Below the pieces are notes generated by a model. It was given only the letters and a program-made list of their open reading frames with translations, searched no databases and was not told where the DNA came from. From Pyxicephalus adspersus (taxonomy: Eukaryota > Chordata > Amphibia > Anura > Pyxicephalidae): 64,000 bases of DNA. The position numbers were made by a program, and so were the translations under genes. The stretch spans positions 106,803,590 to 106,867,589 of the forward strand of contig NC_092859.1 in assembly GCF_032062135.1 (NCBI RefSeq), written 5' to 3'. Of the stretch, positions 49,402 through 61,172 are shown in pieces. How positions within the stretch are numbered: position 1 is the stretch's first letter; each line of letters starts with the position of its first letter.

Positions 49402-50189
49402 AACATGAACCACTAAGCTATTAAAATAAATGTACAGACAATAGGTTAGCATGAGCTGTACACACAACTTTTCCAATGCAATTGACTAGAAATAAAATGA
49501 GCTGTAATGATTCGGACCATTTTTCCTAATGTTTTCTCATGTTTAGAAAAAACTTTCCTAGCTGTGACATTCAGATGGAATCTTCTCATCCTTCTTGATA
49601 ATTGATTAGTAGAAATCCACAGATGTGTCAGAAAGATAGGAAGGAAAACCAAAAGTCTGTCAGCACTACATTCTCGTTACTTGTTTTCCTTAGGCAGTTG
49701 GACTGTTATCACCTTGCCAGCCTGCCAAGTAATGACAGTTTTATCTCAGCTAGAACTATCGCTATGAAATTACTGAAATAACTTTGTTCCTGTACTTTTT
49801 CATTATTATATTAAAAATACATAAAACTTCTTCTAAGTTAAGTAGTTTTTAGTTCACTACAGTAGGAAAGCTGAAATACCTTTCTATACAAGTCAGCAGG
49901 AAATGTGACCATGACTACTTTTGGTACATCAAGAGGAGTAACTACAACTGCCAAGCAGGATATGAATTCAGCTGTGTGTGGGTATACATGTTTTTAACCA
50001 TTTACAGATATCTTCAGGCATGTCTCTTTGTTCTTTTAAGTAAATCTATGCTTGTTAGGGGCAATATAAAAGGTTCTGTACACGACTAATTTCACATACA
50101 CTTCGTTCTGCTTCCACTTCATTTAATCTTAGGGAGAGAAGATTGAAGATCCTAAGTAAGTCTTGACTTTGAGGTTACACAGAGTTGAG
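49402..50189. other. AT-rich non-coding spacer
   Basis: No gene or repeat recognised. Confidence 0.5.
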
Positions 50190-50900
50190 CCTCCTTTACT
50201 TGCCCCTTAGGTGCATCTTTAGTTTTCTGAGCTTTACTGCCACCGTACTCACTGGTAGGATAGTGGACCCTTGGTGTCAACTGCCCCCTTTGGGTGGAGT
50301 GAAAAAGAGATGCGTAGTCTAAGACACCAACCTCCAGTTATACCAGTACACCCCAAAAGAAGTGATGGACATTGGGAGGCAATGCATAGATTGAAGACCC
50401 CAATCACGCCAGGGTTGGTGACAGCTGAAAGTAGCAAGAGGGATGTGTGGTTCGGGACCGGCAGCAATCAAAGTCAGGATTAGAAATGGTAGGTACAGCA
50501 CCAATTTGGGAAGCAAGGATCTACTCTGGACTAGCAAAAGTCTGGGCAGGTGAGAAGTAAGAATGCTCAGGATTAAGCTGTGATCAGAAACCGAAAAAGA
50601 AACACATATTGGAGTTTGGAGAGCAGTGGCAGTAATGACCTCCTTGTTCAAGCAACATACTATTGTCACTCATTAACTTATATAGGAAGGTTAATGTGAG
50701 GGGGCAGACGATCATGAAACAGGCAGATTCCAATAACCTCCACCAGAAATAGTGCTACAGATTAAATACACACTTTCACTATCAGATGAAGTGAATCTTC
50801 AGAGGATTCTAGTCCAAGAAGGCTGCTTTCATGGAGACATATAGTGGAGACCAGAAAGGAGACCCTACTGGATCCAAGATAATCGTTCATAATGAATACA
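50190..50900. repeat. Unassigned GC-richer repeat-like segment
   Basis: More GC-rich than its surroundings. It begins near GAGCCTCCTTTACTTGCCCC and includes GTAGGATAGTGGACCCTTGG-type text and a long A/G-rich stretch from about 50450. The open frames (up to 116 codons, minus strand) match nothing I know. The style recalls LTR or internal non-coding parts of Gypsy-like elements, without visible ends. Confidence 0.3.
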
Positions 50901-51992
50901 CAAATCCTCTCGCCCTGTGGGAACTGGTGACAGACACATAACCTTTATAAGTCAAAGTACCTTATATTTAGAAGTGCGATTGCGTGAAGATGCACTTAAG
51001 GCTATATCTAGTATTTGTAACCAACCTACCCCACTCCCCTGTAAAAATGTTCCCATCGATGATTAATAGAATAGGATCATCCAGGCTTTTAATATTATGA
51101 TAGCATTTCATTTGCTATGTCATGTATTTTCACAGGAAAGATAAATCAGAAACAATAACATTATTTTGGCCATCCCATTCTTTTCAGAATTGATTGGTTC
51201 AAGAAAATATTATTAGTTCCAATATATACAGACATGCTTATGTTGCTGAAATATCTACATTGATAGTTGACGTGTGATGTAAACTCAAACATGAGAAGTT
51301 TTTTTATTGTATGACACCTGTTTAGGTTAGAAAAGCAACAATAGGTCAGGGTTGCATCCTTTCCCAGTAAACGGGAAACAGATACTGGAAATCAAGTCTG
51401 ATATTTCATAGCTTTGTTTCACACATGTGTAGGCAGGAACAGATACACTGTAATACATTTGAAATTTAAAAGAACATGTTGGACAATTGAATTTGAGTTT
51501 AAATGAATATGATGCTTGTAAGATTTAACTGTTGTTAGGGAGTAAATCTAATTCTGAAGGCCACATCAGAGCTGGATTCACAATTTTTTTTGTAGGAGGG
51601 GTGAATTACCATACACGTAAGTGTGCATCACATCATTTGGCATTTTTGTTGCCAGTGTATATTGGATACAATACTTTGGAGCATACCATGCTTGGTACGA
51701 TAGTATTGTCATTGCTAGTATTGATGTGATATTTTAAATTTAATTCTACTAATGCCAAGGTTATAACTAGGGTGGAAGACTAGTGTTAGATTTAAAGAAT
51801 TATGATTAGCATTGGGCTAACTTTAGGGATTAATTTGAAGATTAAGGATCAGTGTAGTAGTTAGTTCAAGGCTTTTAATTTAAAATATTCTGTGGTTTGC
51901 ATATTTGTATTACCAAAAATATTCACATAAGACTTTACTTGTTTTTATGCATGGTTAGGTGTGATTTACATGTTATAACCTTCTTTGTGTAG
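50901..51992. other. AT-rich non-coding spacer
   Basis: No gene or repeat recognised. Confidence 0.5.
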
Positions 51993-52125
51993 ACATCTAA
52001 TAGATCTGAGTCTGCTGTTTGGCATCACCATCTTATATTTGATGTCAGTAACCCTAGCTGACACTCAAGGGACATGTGCAACCGACTTTTGTGATGTAGC
52101 CAGCACCTGGGATGCCAGTGTGCAG
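51993..52125 (+). other. Possible orphan exon encoding a signal-peptide-like start
   Basis: A 133-bp open segment lies between an acceptor-like CCTTCTTTGTGTAG and a consensus donor, CAG/GTAAGG (52123-52130). Its open frame reads LSLLFGITILYLMSVTLA, a strongly hydrophobic run ending in a plausible signal-peptidase site (TLA/DT). DTQGTCATDFCDV and STWDASVQ follow, with two cysteines. The frame also continues past the donor to 52371. I do not recognise the protein, and no partner exon was found. It may be a real exon of a larger gene or a chance match to splice signals. Confidence 0.27.
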
Positions 52126-52852
52126 GTAAGGATTGGCAAGCCTGCAATTGGCTATGTCTGCTTATGTTTGCACTGTAACAGAACAATTGAAAGAAATTGT
52201 ATTTTTGTTTTACCTTGGGCACATCACACAGCAGGATTTTCACAGAAGTCTGGTGGGCCACATGTTGAATTCCAGGGTATTTTATTCTGCTTTCACTTAG
52301 GACCTAAATACCTAAAATTGTCCAAAAGGAATTTGCATTTGGTAAAGAGCAATTTCAAGCATAAAAACTAGAAATGTATTTCTTCGCTCCATTTTTCTGG
52401 TGGTCTAATATGTGTCCTCTCTTTTATGAAAATGTTATACAACTAAATCTAATATATGGCAGAAAATAAAGCCTGCTCAAAGGGAAGTGTAACAGTTCTG
52501 ATAAAGGTAATCAAATACAGAATTATAGTGTTTAGGCGGTGTAAAACACAACTTGTAAATTACAAAGCAGTGGAAACAAACCATAATGGTGCCAAAGTTC
52601 AGAACTTACCACTTCAAAGTAAATGATGTACATGCTGAAATGGAACATCTAAATATACAGGGCAGCAACATCAAGTATATTACTTTTCTACACACTCATA
52701 TAAAAAGCTTATCTCATGTATTTCCACATAAAGATTAAAAACTCTGACTCAGCCTGTGTTTTGTGCACCACAGATCACTGAATGCTTTAGTGTATGTATT
52801 TTTCAAAGCAAATACTGTATTTTAAATGAGCCCAAGGAACTATAGAAAAAAA
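52126..52852. other. AT-rich non-coding spacer
   Basis: No gene or repeat recognised. Confidence 0.45.
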
Positions 52853-52930
52853 AGTAGGAAAGGGGATTTAGGGAAAGCAACATTTTGACCCTATAAAGCC
52901 TCCTAAATAAAGCTCTGGGGGTAGTTTGAA
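52853..52930. repeat. Shared flank next to SINE copy 4
   Basis: TATAAAGCCTCCTAAATAAA and AGCTCTGGGGG directly precede the SINE tail, and the same words precede the 63.1-kb SINE copy (63034-63110). Confidence 0.7.
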
Positions 52931-53200
52931 AAATAATAACTTGTATTTACATATTTGCACTGACATAGTATGCAGCACTTTACAAAGTCCATGGTAACTG
53001 TCCCTCAGAGGGGCTCACAATCTAAAGTACCCACCATAGTCATGTATCATTAACACATTCTAAGGCCGATTTAACCAAGTTTTTGGAAAGTGGGAGGAAA
53101 GCAGAGTACCCAGAGGAAACCCCCCAAACACAGGGAGAACATACAAACTCCTGCCTTGTGTCCTGCCTAAGACTTGAACCTGAGATCCTAGTGCTACAAA
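52931..53200 (-). mobile_element. tRNA-headed SINE (copy 4)
   Basis: Reverse-strand copy. It starts with the tail AATAATAACTTGTATTTAC, passes GGGGCTCACAATCT and the body AACACAGGGAGAACATAC, and reaches a B-box complement at GACTTGAACCTGAG (53171). The A-box region is decayed. It has the same 78-bp neighbour as the 63.1-kb copy. Confidence 0.75.
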
Positions 53201-54449
53201 TATAACTTTGAATCAGGTAGAGGAGCTGAAAAGTTCTGCAGTGAAATGGAGTTAAGGGGCTGGAAAGCTCAGAGTTATTCCCCCACTTACATTTCAAATC
53301 CCCTTCCTAATACAACACCTTTCCCAAAATGAAAGAAGTTTTCTTCAAACAGTGTTGAAGAGATGCTCATATGTATTCTGCAATATTTTTAAATAACAAA
53401 TGTAAGTGAGACTAATCAATGAGCCTCAACTTTTATAACCAGCAAACACTGCAACCTTTCTAAATCAAAGCATTCTCCCAGTTGGTATTAATTTGAGGTT
53501 CTCAGTTTCTTCTTTTCTATCACCATCAGACACCAAAAGCCTACACAATATTTACAAAAATAATAAAAAAGAGGTATTTAGATCACCAGACCTCAGACTA
53601 AAAATATTGGAGTAGAATGGTGTGCTGGAGCAATCCATGTTTGTAAAACTGAAGCACTGAGCAGGTAGAGTTAATTCCCTGCATGCTTTTCTTATCCTAA
53701 ATTTTTAACTTTATCATAATGTTTTTTTGCTAAAAATAAATCTATAAAACTGTTCATCCAAAGGATCATCGGTCTTCCTTAGATGATTGTATGTTCTAAA
53801 ACAAATAACCTGTTAATTCAAACTTAAGTTTTACTTAAAAAAGCCATGCACAAAATTAGACTCAGCTGGATTATAGCTGTATAAAACTGTAACAAAAAAT
53901 GTATATTTAAATTTCACTATATTTTGACAAGTTGCCTTAAATAATACAAGGTCTAGTCATGGGCGAGGTTTACAAATCACCAAGGCTGTGGCACATCCTG
54001 GGGTGAGGAACTTTGGCACCTATCCTAGACTCCAGGTGCCTGGATAGAGGAAGGGTTCTCAAGTATGTGTGTGCTGAAGCAGCCAGCAAAAAAGAGAGCA
54101 AGGTCATGTTAACTGCTTTGCTGTATGCAGTACATTTGGAAACTTGTGGGCAGAAGGTGGAACTTTTTGTGTTTTCTGTACCTTAAAAGAGAGGAATTCA
54201 TTCTATTCCTAAAACCACAAAAATAACCAACATTTCAAAAAAATCAGAACAATATATATGTGACTTCTAAAAACCTAAAACTACAATTAAATGTTTAATT
54301 TCAAAAGCAATATGGTATTATGATATTATAAGCAAATATACATATACAAATATACAAATAAGCAAAATGAGCAGATGTCAAGAATATGCAGAGTGACACA
54401 GAGATAAACTCATCTGAACTGCTTTTCCTTCAAAGTAAAATCAAAAACC
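53201..54449. other. AT-rich non-coding spacer
   Basis: No gene or repeat recognised. Confidence 0.45.
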
Positions 54450-54603
54450 TGATCAAGCAAACTTGGAGTGGTTGAGGACTGAAAACATTTGCCGACTAAT
54501 AGCAAATGGTTTTTAGGAAATCTATTTGAGGTTTACTTGATCACCCAGGTTCTCATATACTAGTCTATCTTTTCCAGTCTTGGAGAGCTTTATAAAATCA
54601 GGT
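54450..54603 (+). mobile_element. Foldback MITE family A, partial
   Basis: It begins inside the left arm (GATCAAGCAAACTTGGAGTG) and runs through the right arm to CTTGGAGAGCTTTATAAAAT and CAGG. The left terminus is missing. Confidence 0.7.
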
Positions 54604-54768
54604 CAATAGTGTGCAAGGTAACTCATATTAACCTAGAGGAAACTTTCTAACTACAGCAAACTCAAATCTGTTCTGATGTGTTTCTCGAAATGACTGCACC
54701 TTGTACATTAAACTCTGCATTTTCTTCTCTTTACCATTTTCTTTGTTTGTTTCTTGAGTCAGAACAGA

Positions 54769-54990
54769 GGGCCTGATTTATTAAAGCTCTTCTGGGCTGG
54801 AGAGAATACACTTTCATTAGTGAAGCTGGGTGATCCAGCAAACCTGGAATGAATGATGTCCAGAATTCAAAACATTTGCTAGCAAATAGAAAATGATTTT
54901 AAGAAATCCATTCCAGGTTTTCAGGATCATTAAGCTTCAATGATAAAAGAGTATTCTCTCCAGCCTTGGAGAGCTTTAATAAATCAGGCC
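54769..54990 (+). mobile_element. Foldback MITE family A, full copy
   Basis: GGCCTGATTTATTAAAG at the left and CTTTAATAAATCAGGCC at the right bound the copy. A perfect 5-bp duplication CAGAG lies on both sides (ending at 54768 and starting at 54991). The interior pairs GATCCAGCAAACCTGGAAT with ATTCCAGG...GGATCAT. Non-coding. Flank sizes agree with the 13642 copy. Confidence 0.85.
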
Positions 54991-54991
54991 C

Positions 54992-56938
54992 AGAGTGTCA
55001 CAGTGAAAAACAAGAACAGACAGTACAATAAATATCTTCCATGTGTTTTTTTTCCAATAGATATGACCAAACAGCATATGTTTTAAACTATCTCCTGTGC
55101 CAAGTCTTAGGCAGTCCCAAGCCACAAAAACCAATCAGAATGCCTTTTCTTAGGATTCTCATAAAAATTGCCAAGGATTAGCACATTTGTGAGGAACACA
55201 GCGTGATATGTCTCAAACAGAAAAATTGCACTGGGGAAATTTAAATGATATTGGTGATCCTATTTATTATAGAAAGAGATTTGATAAAAAAAAATTAACG
55301 GACATGGCCTATGATATCCACAGGATGTAAAACATATGGCACTATACTTCAACCACATATCAAAATGATGTGTTGAAAAATGTCCAAAATCAAAATACCA
55401 TTATATTTGATGGATAAAGGGTTGTAATACATTTTTGCAGCCAAATCATATTTAATGCATATTCAGTCATCATCAAGTTTAACTGAAAACGCCTTAAAAT
55501 TACAAATGCGTTGTGGGCCACTGAAACTCTAAAAGGTGAATGTAAAAATTGGATATTATGGCCAACTTCACCCTGTCAGTAATTGATTTGAGTAGAATTC
55601 AAAATTCGCTTTAATGGGATAATATTTATTATTCAGTCATCATACAATGAACTAATATAGGTTAAAGCACCAGGAGATGTCTTAAACACAAAGACTGATT
55701 TGGATGTGCTAACTTATTTTCGCTAATAATGTTTAATATGGAAATTCATATTTTTGGCAGCAAAATTCAGTTTGGGTGTCACAAATATTAATTTAACATA
55801 AAAGAGAGGTAACAACTAGTAAACTAATAAAGAAGCAGGATCTGGGTAACCCTGATGACCATTAATGTAATACCAGTAATGCCATTCAAAGTTTCCAAGG
55901 CTAACAAGATATGATATTATCAATACCTAAACATACACTACTTTGTACTTGCAGATGATGGCACAATGTTACGGTTCCAGGATGACTTCAGGTCCAAAGT
56001 TTAGTTCAGGCAAATGTACAATTCCCCAAGGTCCTATTTATCTAAATGCCTGGTAAGCTGTATTATGGTTACATGGTGTTGAAGTGTCATTCATTCTAAA
56101 TGTTATCCCAATGCAATTTTTCCAAAATGTAATACACTGCCAAAATTTTATGCCAAAACCAAACTTGTTGGTCCATGGTTTGTTAAACAGTCCATTCATA
56201 CTATATTATTATTAATATTCTTATTTTACAACATTATTACATTATGTACATTATATAGGGGTAGCAAAGGATGGACAGATACAAACAAGTTGTTATGGTA
56301 TTGTTATGGTACTAACACATTACAATGTACCTAAATATTGTCAATGGGCTCCTAAAAGGTAATTCAAAAGAGAGTTCCGTATTCATATCATATAAGGACA
56401 TAAATGTGTAACTTACAGTGGTTACTGAATAAATAAATCACCACCAGCAGATATCACCAAACATCTATGACAGATACAGATTCAGCTGGCTATGGAAATA
56501 CTGCAGGAAATCCTATGTAATGCGTGCTGAATTTCTGAACAGTCAGTAAATCTGACATTTAGCATTAATAATGTAAACATCAGCTTGTGAGTAGTCATCA
56601 TGATTGACCTGGATTTACATCACTAGATAAAAAGACTGACATGAAATTCTTTTCAGCACAGTATATAACTGTTTTTTTTAAGTTGGTAAGTATGAGTTTG
56701 TGTTTCTATTTCAATCAAGGATGTTTTCAAGGTGTGTGCGTAATGATTTACATTGTATATGAATGGGTGGGGTACAAATGTATTATTGTAGCTCCGAACC
56801 TGAACTTTCTTTTGATAACACATTGTTAATAGGCATGTGGTCCGTTATAAAGGCATTCCAGGTCTGGTAATGAAGGGGATTGGGGAAGCACACTCTCACT
56901 GCCTTCTTTCCTGGTCATCCAGGCTGTATAAGAGAATA
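54992..56938. other. AT-rich non-coding stretch
   Basis: No gene or repeat recognised. Confidence 0.5.
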
Positions 56939-57160
56939 GGCCTGGTTTATTAAAGCTCTCCAAGGCAGGAGAGGATACACTTTTATCAGTGAAGCTGGGT
57001 GATCCAGCAAACCTACAATGGATCCGGTCCAGGGTTCAAAACATTAGCTAGCAAAAAGGAAATTACTTTTAAGAAATCCATTCCAAGTTTGCTGGATCAT
57101 CCAGCTTTACTGATGAAAGTGTATCCTCTCCAACCTTGGAGAGCTTTAATAAATCAGGCC
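56939..57160 (+). mobile_element. Foldback MITE family A, full copy
   Basis: It starts GGCCTGGTTTATTAAAGCTC and ends CTTTAATAAATCAGGCC, with GATCCAGCAAACCTACAATG inside. The flanking pentamers (GAATA and CAATG) share only their central AAT, so no intact target duplication remains. Confidence 0.82.
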
Positions 57161-59019
57161 CAATGGCTGGAATGTAAGGGGAACCCCACCTTTTTTATTA
57201 TCAAACAAAATAAATCAATATAAACCACATATACCTTTAAGGCATTAAACATGTTATCTAAAGGATTTCTGTATTTTCTGTGTTGCCTATATAGCCTCAT
57301 GAAAATAAATCTAATAGATTTCAGTGCAGTTTAGAAATCTTGCTAAACTGAAAACAGCAGATGTCTTCATATAAAACTAAACTATGCATGTATTGAAAAA
57401 AAAAAAAGAAAATCTGTTAAAATATTAACCTTTAAAGCACTGCTTTTGTTGGACATGCTTGTGAATGTTATGAGGAATCCACTGAAATTCTTTTTCACTG
57501 TATGTATAGGACGGATATAAACTTCTATGAAATGAAGACACAGCATAATACAACCAACAATACAAAATACAATGTTTTATTATCACTTTAATACAAGCTT
57601 TAGGATTTTATAGCCCACTGAGATAAATCAAAAGAAAAGTATGCCTGTATAAGATAAAATGACCTCATACTGCAGTACTTTTGTATGAGACATCACTTTT
57701 GCATTTTAAGGAGACTCCCTTTACAAATGTTATCCCTTTACATCTTTACAAATGCAGATGTGTTAGTTAGGTTGAAATTCTTAGAATTGGAGTTAAATGT
57801 TTAAAATTGCTTCCCAATTAAACAGACCTTCTTTCTTAGGCAAAAGATTAACAATAAACAAATCAACCAATGGATAAGTCTGGAAGTGACACTCCAGCTG
57901 TGTCCCCTCTACAGAATGAACTGAAAAAATTGACCTGTAACCCTACATCTGACCTTTTCTCTTAACCATGCAGATTAGAATTAAGGAAGCCAAATAATCA
58001 TTTTAGGAAATTAGTGTCTATTGTTTAATCTTATGTAAAGTGCTGGTCCAAAGGATAGCTTTAAAATGACGATTGTGGCGGTGGCCAGATGAAATGTTAG
58101 TCCTTATATGTGTTCTCGTTTCTGGTATTGAAGCCAAAATGACATTTAGGAGACTAGCCTTTTCAGATGCAAATGTGAACAACAGTAACTTTTCTTTTGT
58201 CACACATTTCCTTTATTGGACTCTAACATTGCCTCAATAACTGGTGTAACATTAGTTATTGAACTTATATAGTTTTGTGTAAATATGTAAAATATTTATA
58301 GTTCCACTTTTTTAGATTTTAGTTCTACAATTAGATTATACCTAAATATTTTACTGAAATTGACAGTAATTAGGATTGCATTTAATGATTTAAGTAACTT
58401 CATATTTGGCTCCATGATGGGCTCAGTCAACCAATTCCAAACAGGTAGAGCCAAGTGCATTATTAAGCCCCATCTCCTGAAGAAAATAATCCTATTAATT
58501 TAGGAAATGAACCAGAAAAACTGGTGCAGTTTCAAAGCATTTTTTATTAAATGGTATCCTGCCTGCTTTACTTGGAATTAATAGCTTGTCTCATGTATAA
58601 ATTCATTACATGGAGACAAAGAATTAGAATTAGATTTAATTGCCTACCCCCTTCCAGCTTCATCAACAGTGTTAAAGACAGACCGACAAGGTTTAAAAAG
58701 ATACATTTATATACAATGGGTCTCAAAAAAAAATGTAAATATTGTTTGACAACATAAATTTTAATGAGAGTGAAGAAGCCATACTATCTAGGTAACATTG
58801 CTCACTCATCATTTACCCACGAAAGGAAAAAATGTCTTCCATTTTTTGTCCAATTTAGGATTCTTTACATTCAAGTAATATTTGAGCATATTAGTCTCAC
58901 CAGAGAAAAAGGTATAAAGAAGTGCTAGAGAAGGCTAGACAAAGGAAATTAATCTTAAAGTGCAAAGAGTGAACAAGTAAAAGAATGAGAAAGAGAAAAA
59001 GATAGAAGAAGGTAAAGAT
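57161..59019. other. AT-rich non-coding stretch
   Basis: No gene or repeat recognised. Confidence 0.5.
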
Positions 59020-59110
59020 TGCAACCCCTGTTTAATGTACAGCTCTGCATAATATGTTGGCACAAGATAGAGTTTGGTAATATTAATAATAGTAATAATA
59101 TTAATAAAAA
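59020..59110 (+). mobile_element. L2 LINE 3' tail fragment
   Basis: GCAACCCCTGTTTAATGTAC, GCTCTGCATAATATGTTGGC and a run of AATATTAATAA units match the last 80 bases of the L2 copies at 45.7 kb and 32.5 kb. Severe 5' truncation left only the tail. Confidence 0.75.
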
Positions 59111-59889
59111 TATTTAAGACCCTGATATAGATTTACCTATAATATAATTTTTATTTATCTGTGAGAGCTTCACATTTAAAAACTTTACTACTTTAAAACT
59201 GACAATGTGTTAACTATTAGAGAATCTTCTGAAAAATATTAGAATGCATGTGAATAAATGTTTGTATTATTATTCGTTTAAAAAACAAAAAAAAAACATA
59301 GGAGACAATAGGTGATGCTACCTGTATAGTCTCTGGTGTCTATAGATACAGGACAGAGGTAAGCAGTCAAAATTAACCGCCCTTCACAACATTTGACAGT
59401 TGGTGCTGGATTGCCATAAATACTTGTTTGTGTTTATGGCAATCCAGGAGGAGAGCAGTGCAGGCTGGCACCACACCTGTCTAACCATTGTTTATCCAAA
59501 AACGGTTGGCTAATAAATGTCTGCTTTATCTCACAGATCCAGCAAAAACAGGCTAAATGCAACTGTTATCTCAGGTTGATGGGAAGCGTACAGACTTCCT
59601 CCTCTCCTTACGTACTCATAGTTCCTCTCTATAGCTGCCAAGATACATTGTGCAGTGACGCAAAAGTCTTGATGTAGCAAAATGTAAGGAAGTAAATCTG
59701 TGTTCAGTCATTTACATGAACACTTTTTTCAATTACTCTTCCTTTGATGTTAAAAATATTTTTAAAATATCTCCAATGTGCACAGGGAGAAGCAGAAATT
59801 TGAGACAGTAAAATGTAGAAAGAAAAACAAATACGTGCAGTATGGGTACTTAAGTTATGGATTACTTAATTTAGGCACAAAAGTTTCTT
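59111..59889. other. Non-coding spacer with a perfect hairpin
   Basis: It contains the 15-bp stem described separately (59406-59447). The surrounding GC-richer block (about 59320-59640) may be another MITE but no termini were found. Confidence 0.45.
59406..59447. repeat. Perfect 15-bp inverted repeat, 12-base loop
   Basis: CTGGATTGCCATAAA (59406-59420) is followed after 12 bases by its exact complement TTTATGGCAATCCAG (59433-59447). The stem is too short for a typical microRNA precursor. It may be the core of a foldback element. Confidence 0.85.
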
Positions 59890-60182
59890 GCAAGGCTATA
59901 GTAACTTTATTTGCTTGACCACCACCCATTGGTGGATTTCTACTGGGAAAGGGAGGCCAGCAGAAGGGAATAGACGAAGGGCAGGCATGACAGGAGTCCG
60001 AAGGCAGCCCCCAGCAAGTGTGGTAAGGGTTAGGTGTAAGTGGAGGAGAGAATGGAGGGGGTGGTTAAGGGGGGCTGAGTCGGAAGTGAAGGGCAGGAGA
60101 GTAGAGGGATTAAGTAGTGGATGCAATAGAAGAGAGGAACAGTTTTTTGCGGAAAGAAGAAATCACAGGTAGGAACATCAGC

Positions 60183-60621
60183 ATGGCGTCTTTTGACACC
60201 CTGATGGATCAGCTTAGAGCGGCTGCGGCTTTACATGGTGAGGCCTGAATGCAAGCTAGGGTGGCCGAAGCTATTGGGGGGGGGTTGCTAGTGGTTCCCA
60301 GGTAGCTAGTTTAGGGGGGCTACGGCCTTGGAGACATAGGCCTCTCCTCGGAGGCATAGGCTTCCGGTGTGCTTAAGCCCTGAACCTTTCACCAGAGTTC
60401 AGCGCCATTTTGGGAGCTCCCAGAGGGACACCTTGCAGGCTGGGCAAAGCAGGGCTCAGGCTGGGCAAAGGCTTGGAAGGAATACCCTTCACCGGCAGAG
60501 CTCTGGAGAGGGGGCTGTGGCTGCCAGGGAGCGCAGTCCCCTCTCACCAGCAGGCGAGGCCTTGAGAGGGGAGGTGGTTAAAAAGGTGGCGGAAGTGGAT
60601 TCAGTTATCCACTATTTGTAG
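60183..60621 (+). pseudogene. Gag-like remnant of the YR retrotransposon
   Basis: From the ATG at 60183 the reading is ASFDTLMDQLRAAAALHGEA, then a TGA stop, then MQARVAEAIGG. It is Ala-rich and helical, as in the N-terminus of the capsid-like protein of such elements. Further on, an open stretch at 60367-60621 is rich in Arg, Gln, Ser and Gly (RDTLQAGQSRAQAGQ) and contains a 16-bp near-tandem of CAGGCTGGGCAAAG. It has no motif that proves gag; the call rests on position upstream of RT. The stops and the abrupt join to RT show it is dead. Confidence 0.4.
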
Positions 60622-60668
60622 ATAGTTCAGTTTGTAGAGTTTTGTTAGGGACCTTACAGCATGCGGCT

Positions 60669-60788
60669 GACTGTTTTGGAGTCCCGCTTGCGGGGGAAAA
60701 ACCGGTGGGCCCTGGGTCAGGTATTACATTCCTGGGGATTGAGTTGGAGTCTACGCTAATGAAGAGTAGGTTGCCTTGAGATAAGTCG
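60669..60788 (+). pseudogene. Reverse transcriptase C-terminal remnant (YR element)
   Basis: The reading DCFGVPLAGEKPVGP, then GITFLGIELES...SRLP and DK matches the segment after the catalytic core of DIRS/Ngaro-type reverse transcriptases, where FLGIEL..S and RLP.DK are typical. A TGA stop (60777-60779) interrupts RLP-DK. The catalytic core and RNase H are missing. Because the next domain follows at once, the element must have suffered large internal deletions. Confidence 0.65.
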
Positions 60789-60829
60789 GTGAGTTCCTCC
60801 TGCAGAGGCCCCAGGTAAAGGGGCGGGTG

Positions 60830-61050
60830 TTGGTACATGAAAATGGGTCGTTCTTGTCCCGTTTTCAGTTCACGGCGGTTTTTAGGAGGTGTTTGGTAAG
60901 CATGGGTAAGGACCCGGTGGGGTTTTCTTCCCACTCCTTTCAGATTGGGCTGGCACAGAGGCGGCGAGATGGGGCTTAGGGGACGACGTGATTAGGAGGA
61001 TTGGTCGGTGGGAATAGAGTCTTTTCCGTCTATATGTGCGGCCCCAGCTG
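60830..61050 (+). pseudogene. Tyrosine recombinase C-terminal domain (YR element)
   Basis: This enzyme would integrate a circular DNA copy by strand exchange through a covalent tyrosine link. Visible: LVHENGSFLSRFQF, then MGKDPVGFSSHSFQIG (60932-60949), where the usual H-x-x-R has His but Gln in place of Arg (CAG from CGG or CGA would be one transition). After a 1-base frameshift comes EAARWGLGDDVIRRIGRWE, a TAG stop (61015-61017) and LFRLYVRPQL. GRW and the nucleophile Tyr in RLYVRP (codon 61033-61035) are kept. The domain order and spacing are classic for the family; loss of the Arg plus the stop and shift make it inactive. Confidence 0.85.
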
Positions 61051-61172
61051 TTGCAATAAAAAAGGTGGGTAGGAGTGTTAAAGGAGGGGGGTCTTCCTGC
61101 ATCTAATATAAGTGTGGGGCATTGTGCAGTGGAGTTGTTATCTTTTCTTTTGTTACGGGAGAGTGACACTGT

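Noticed and set aside
59406..59447. microRNA precursor
   Set aside because: The stem is only 15 bp, too short for a typical precursor, and no extended pairing flanks it.
59896..60126. Pro/Leu-rich minus-strand frame
   Set aside because: It is the complement of the purine-rich 5' part of the YR element.
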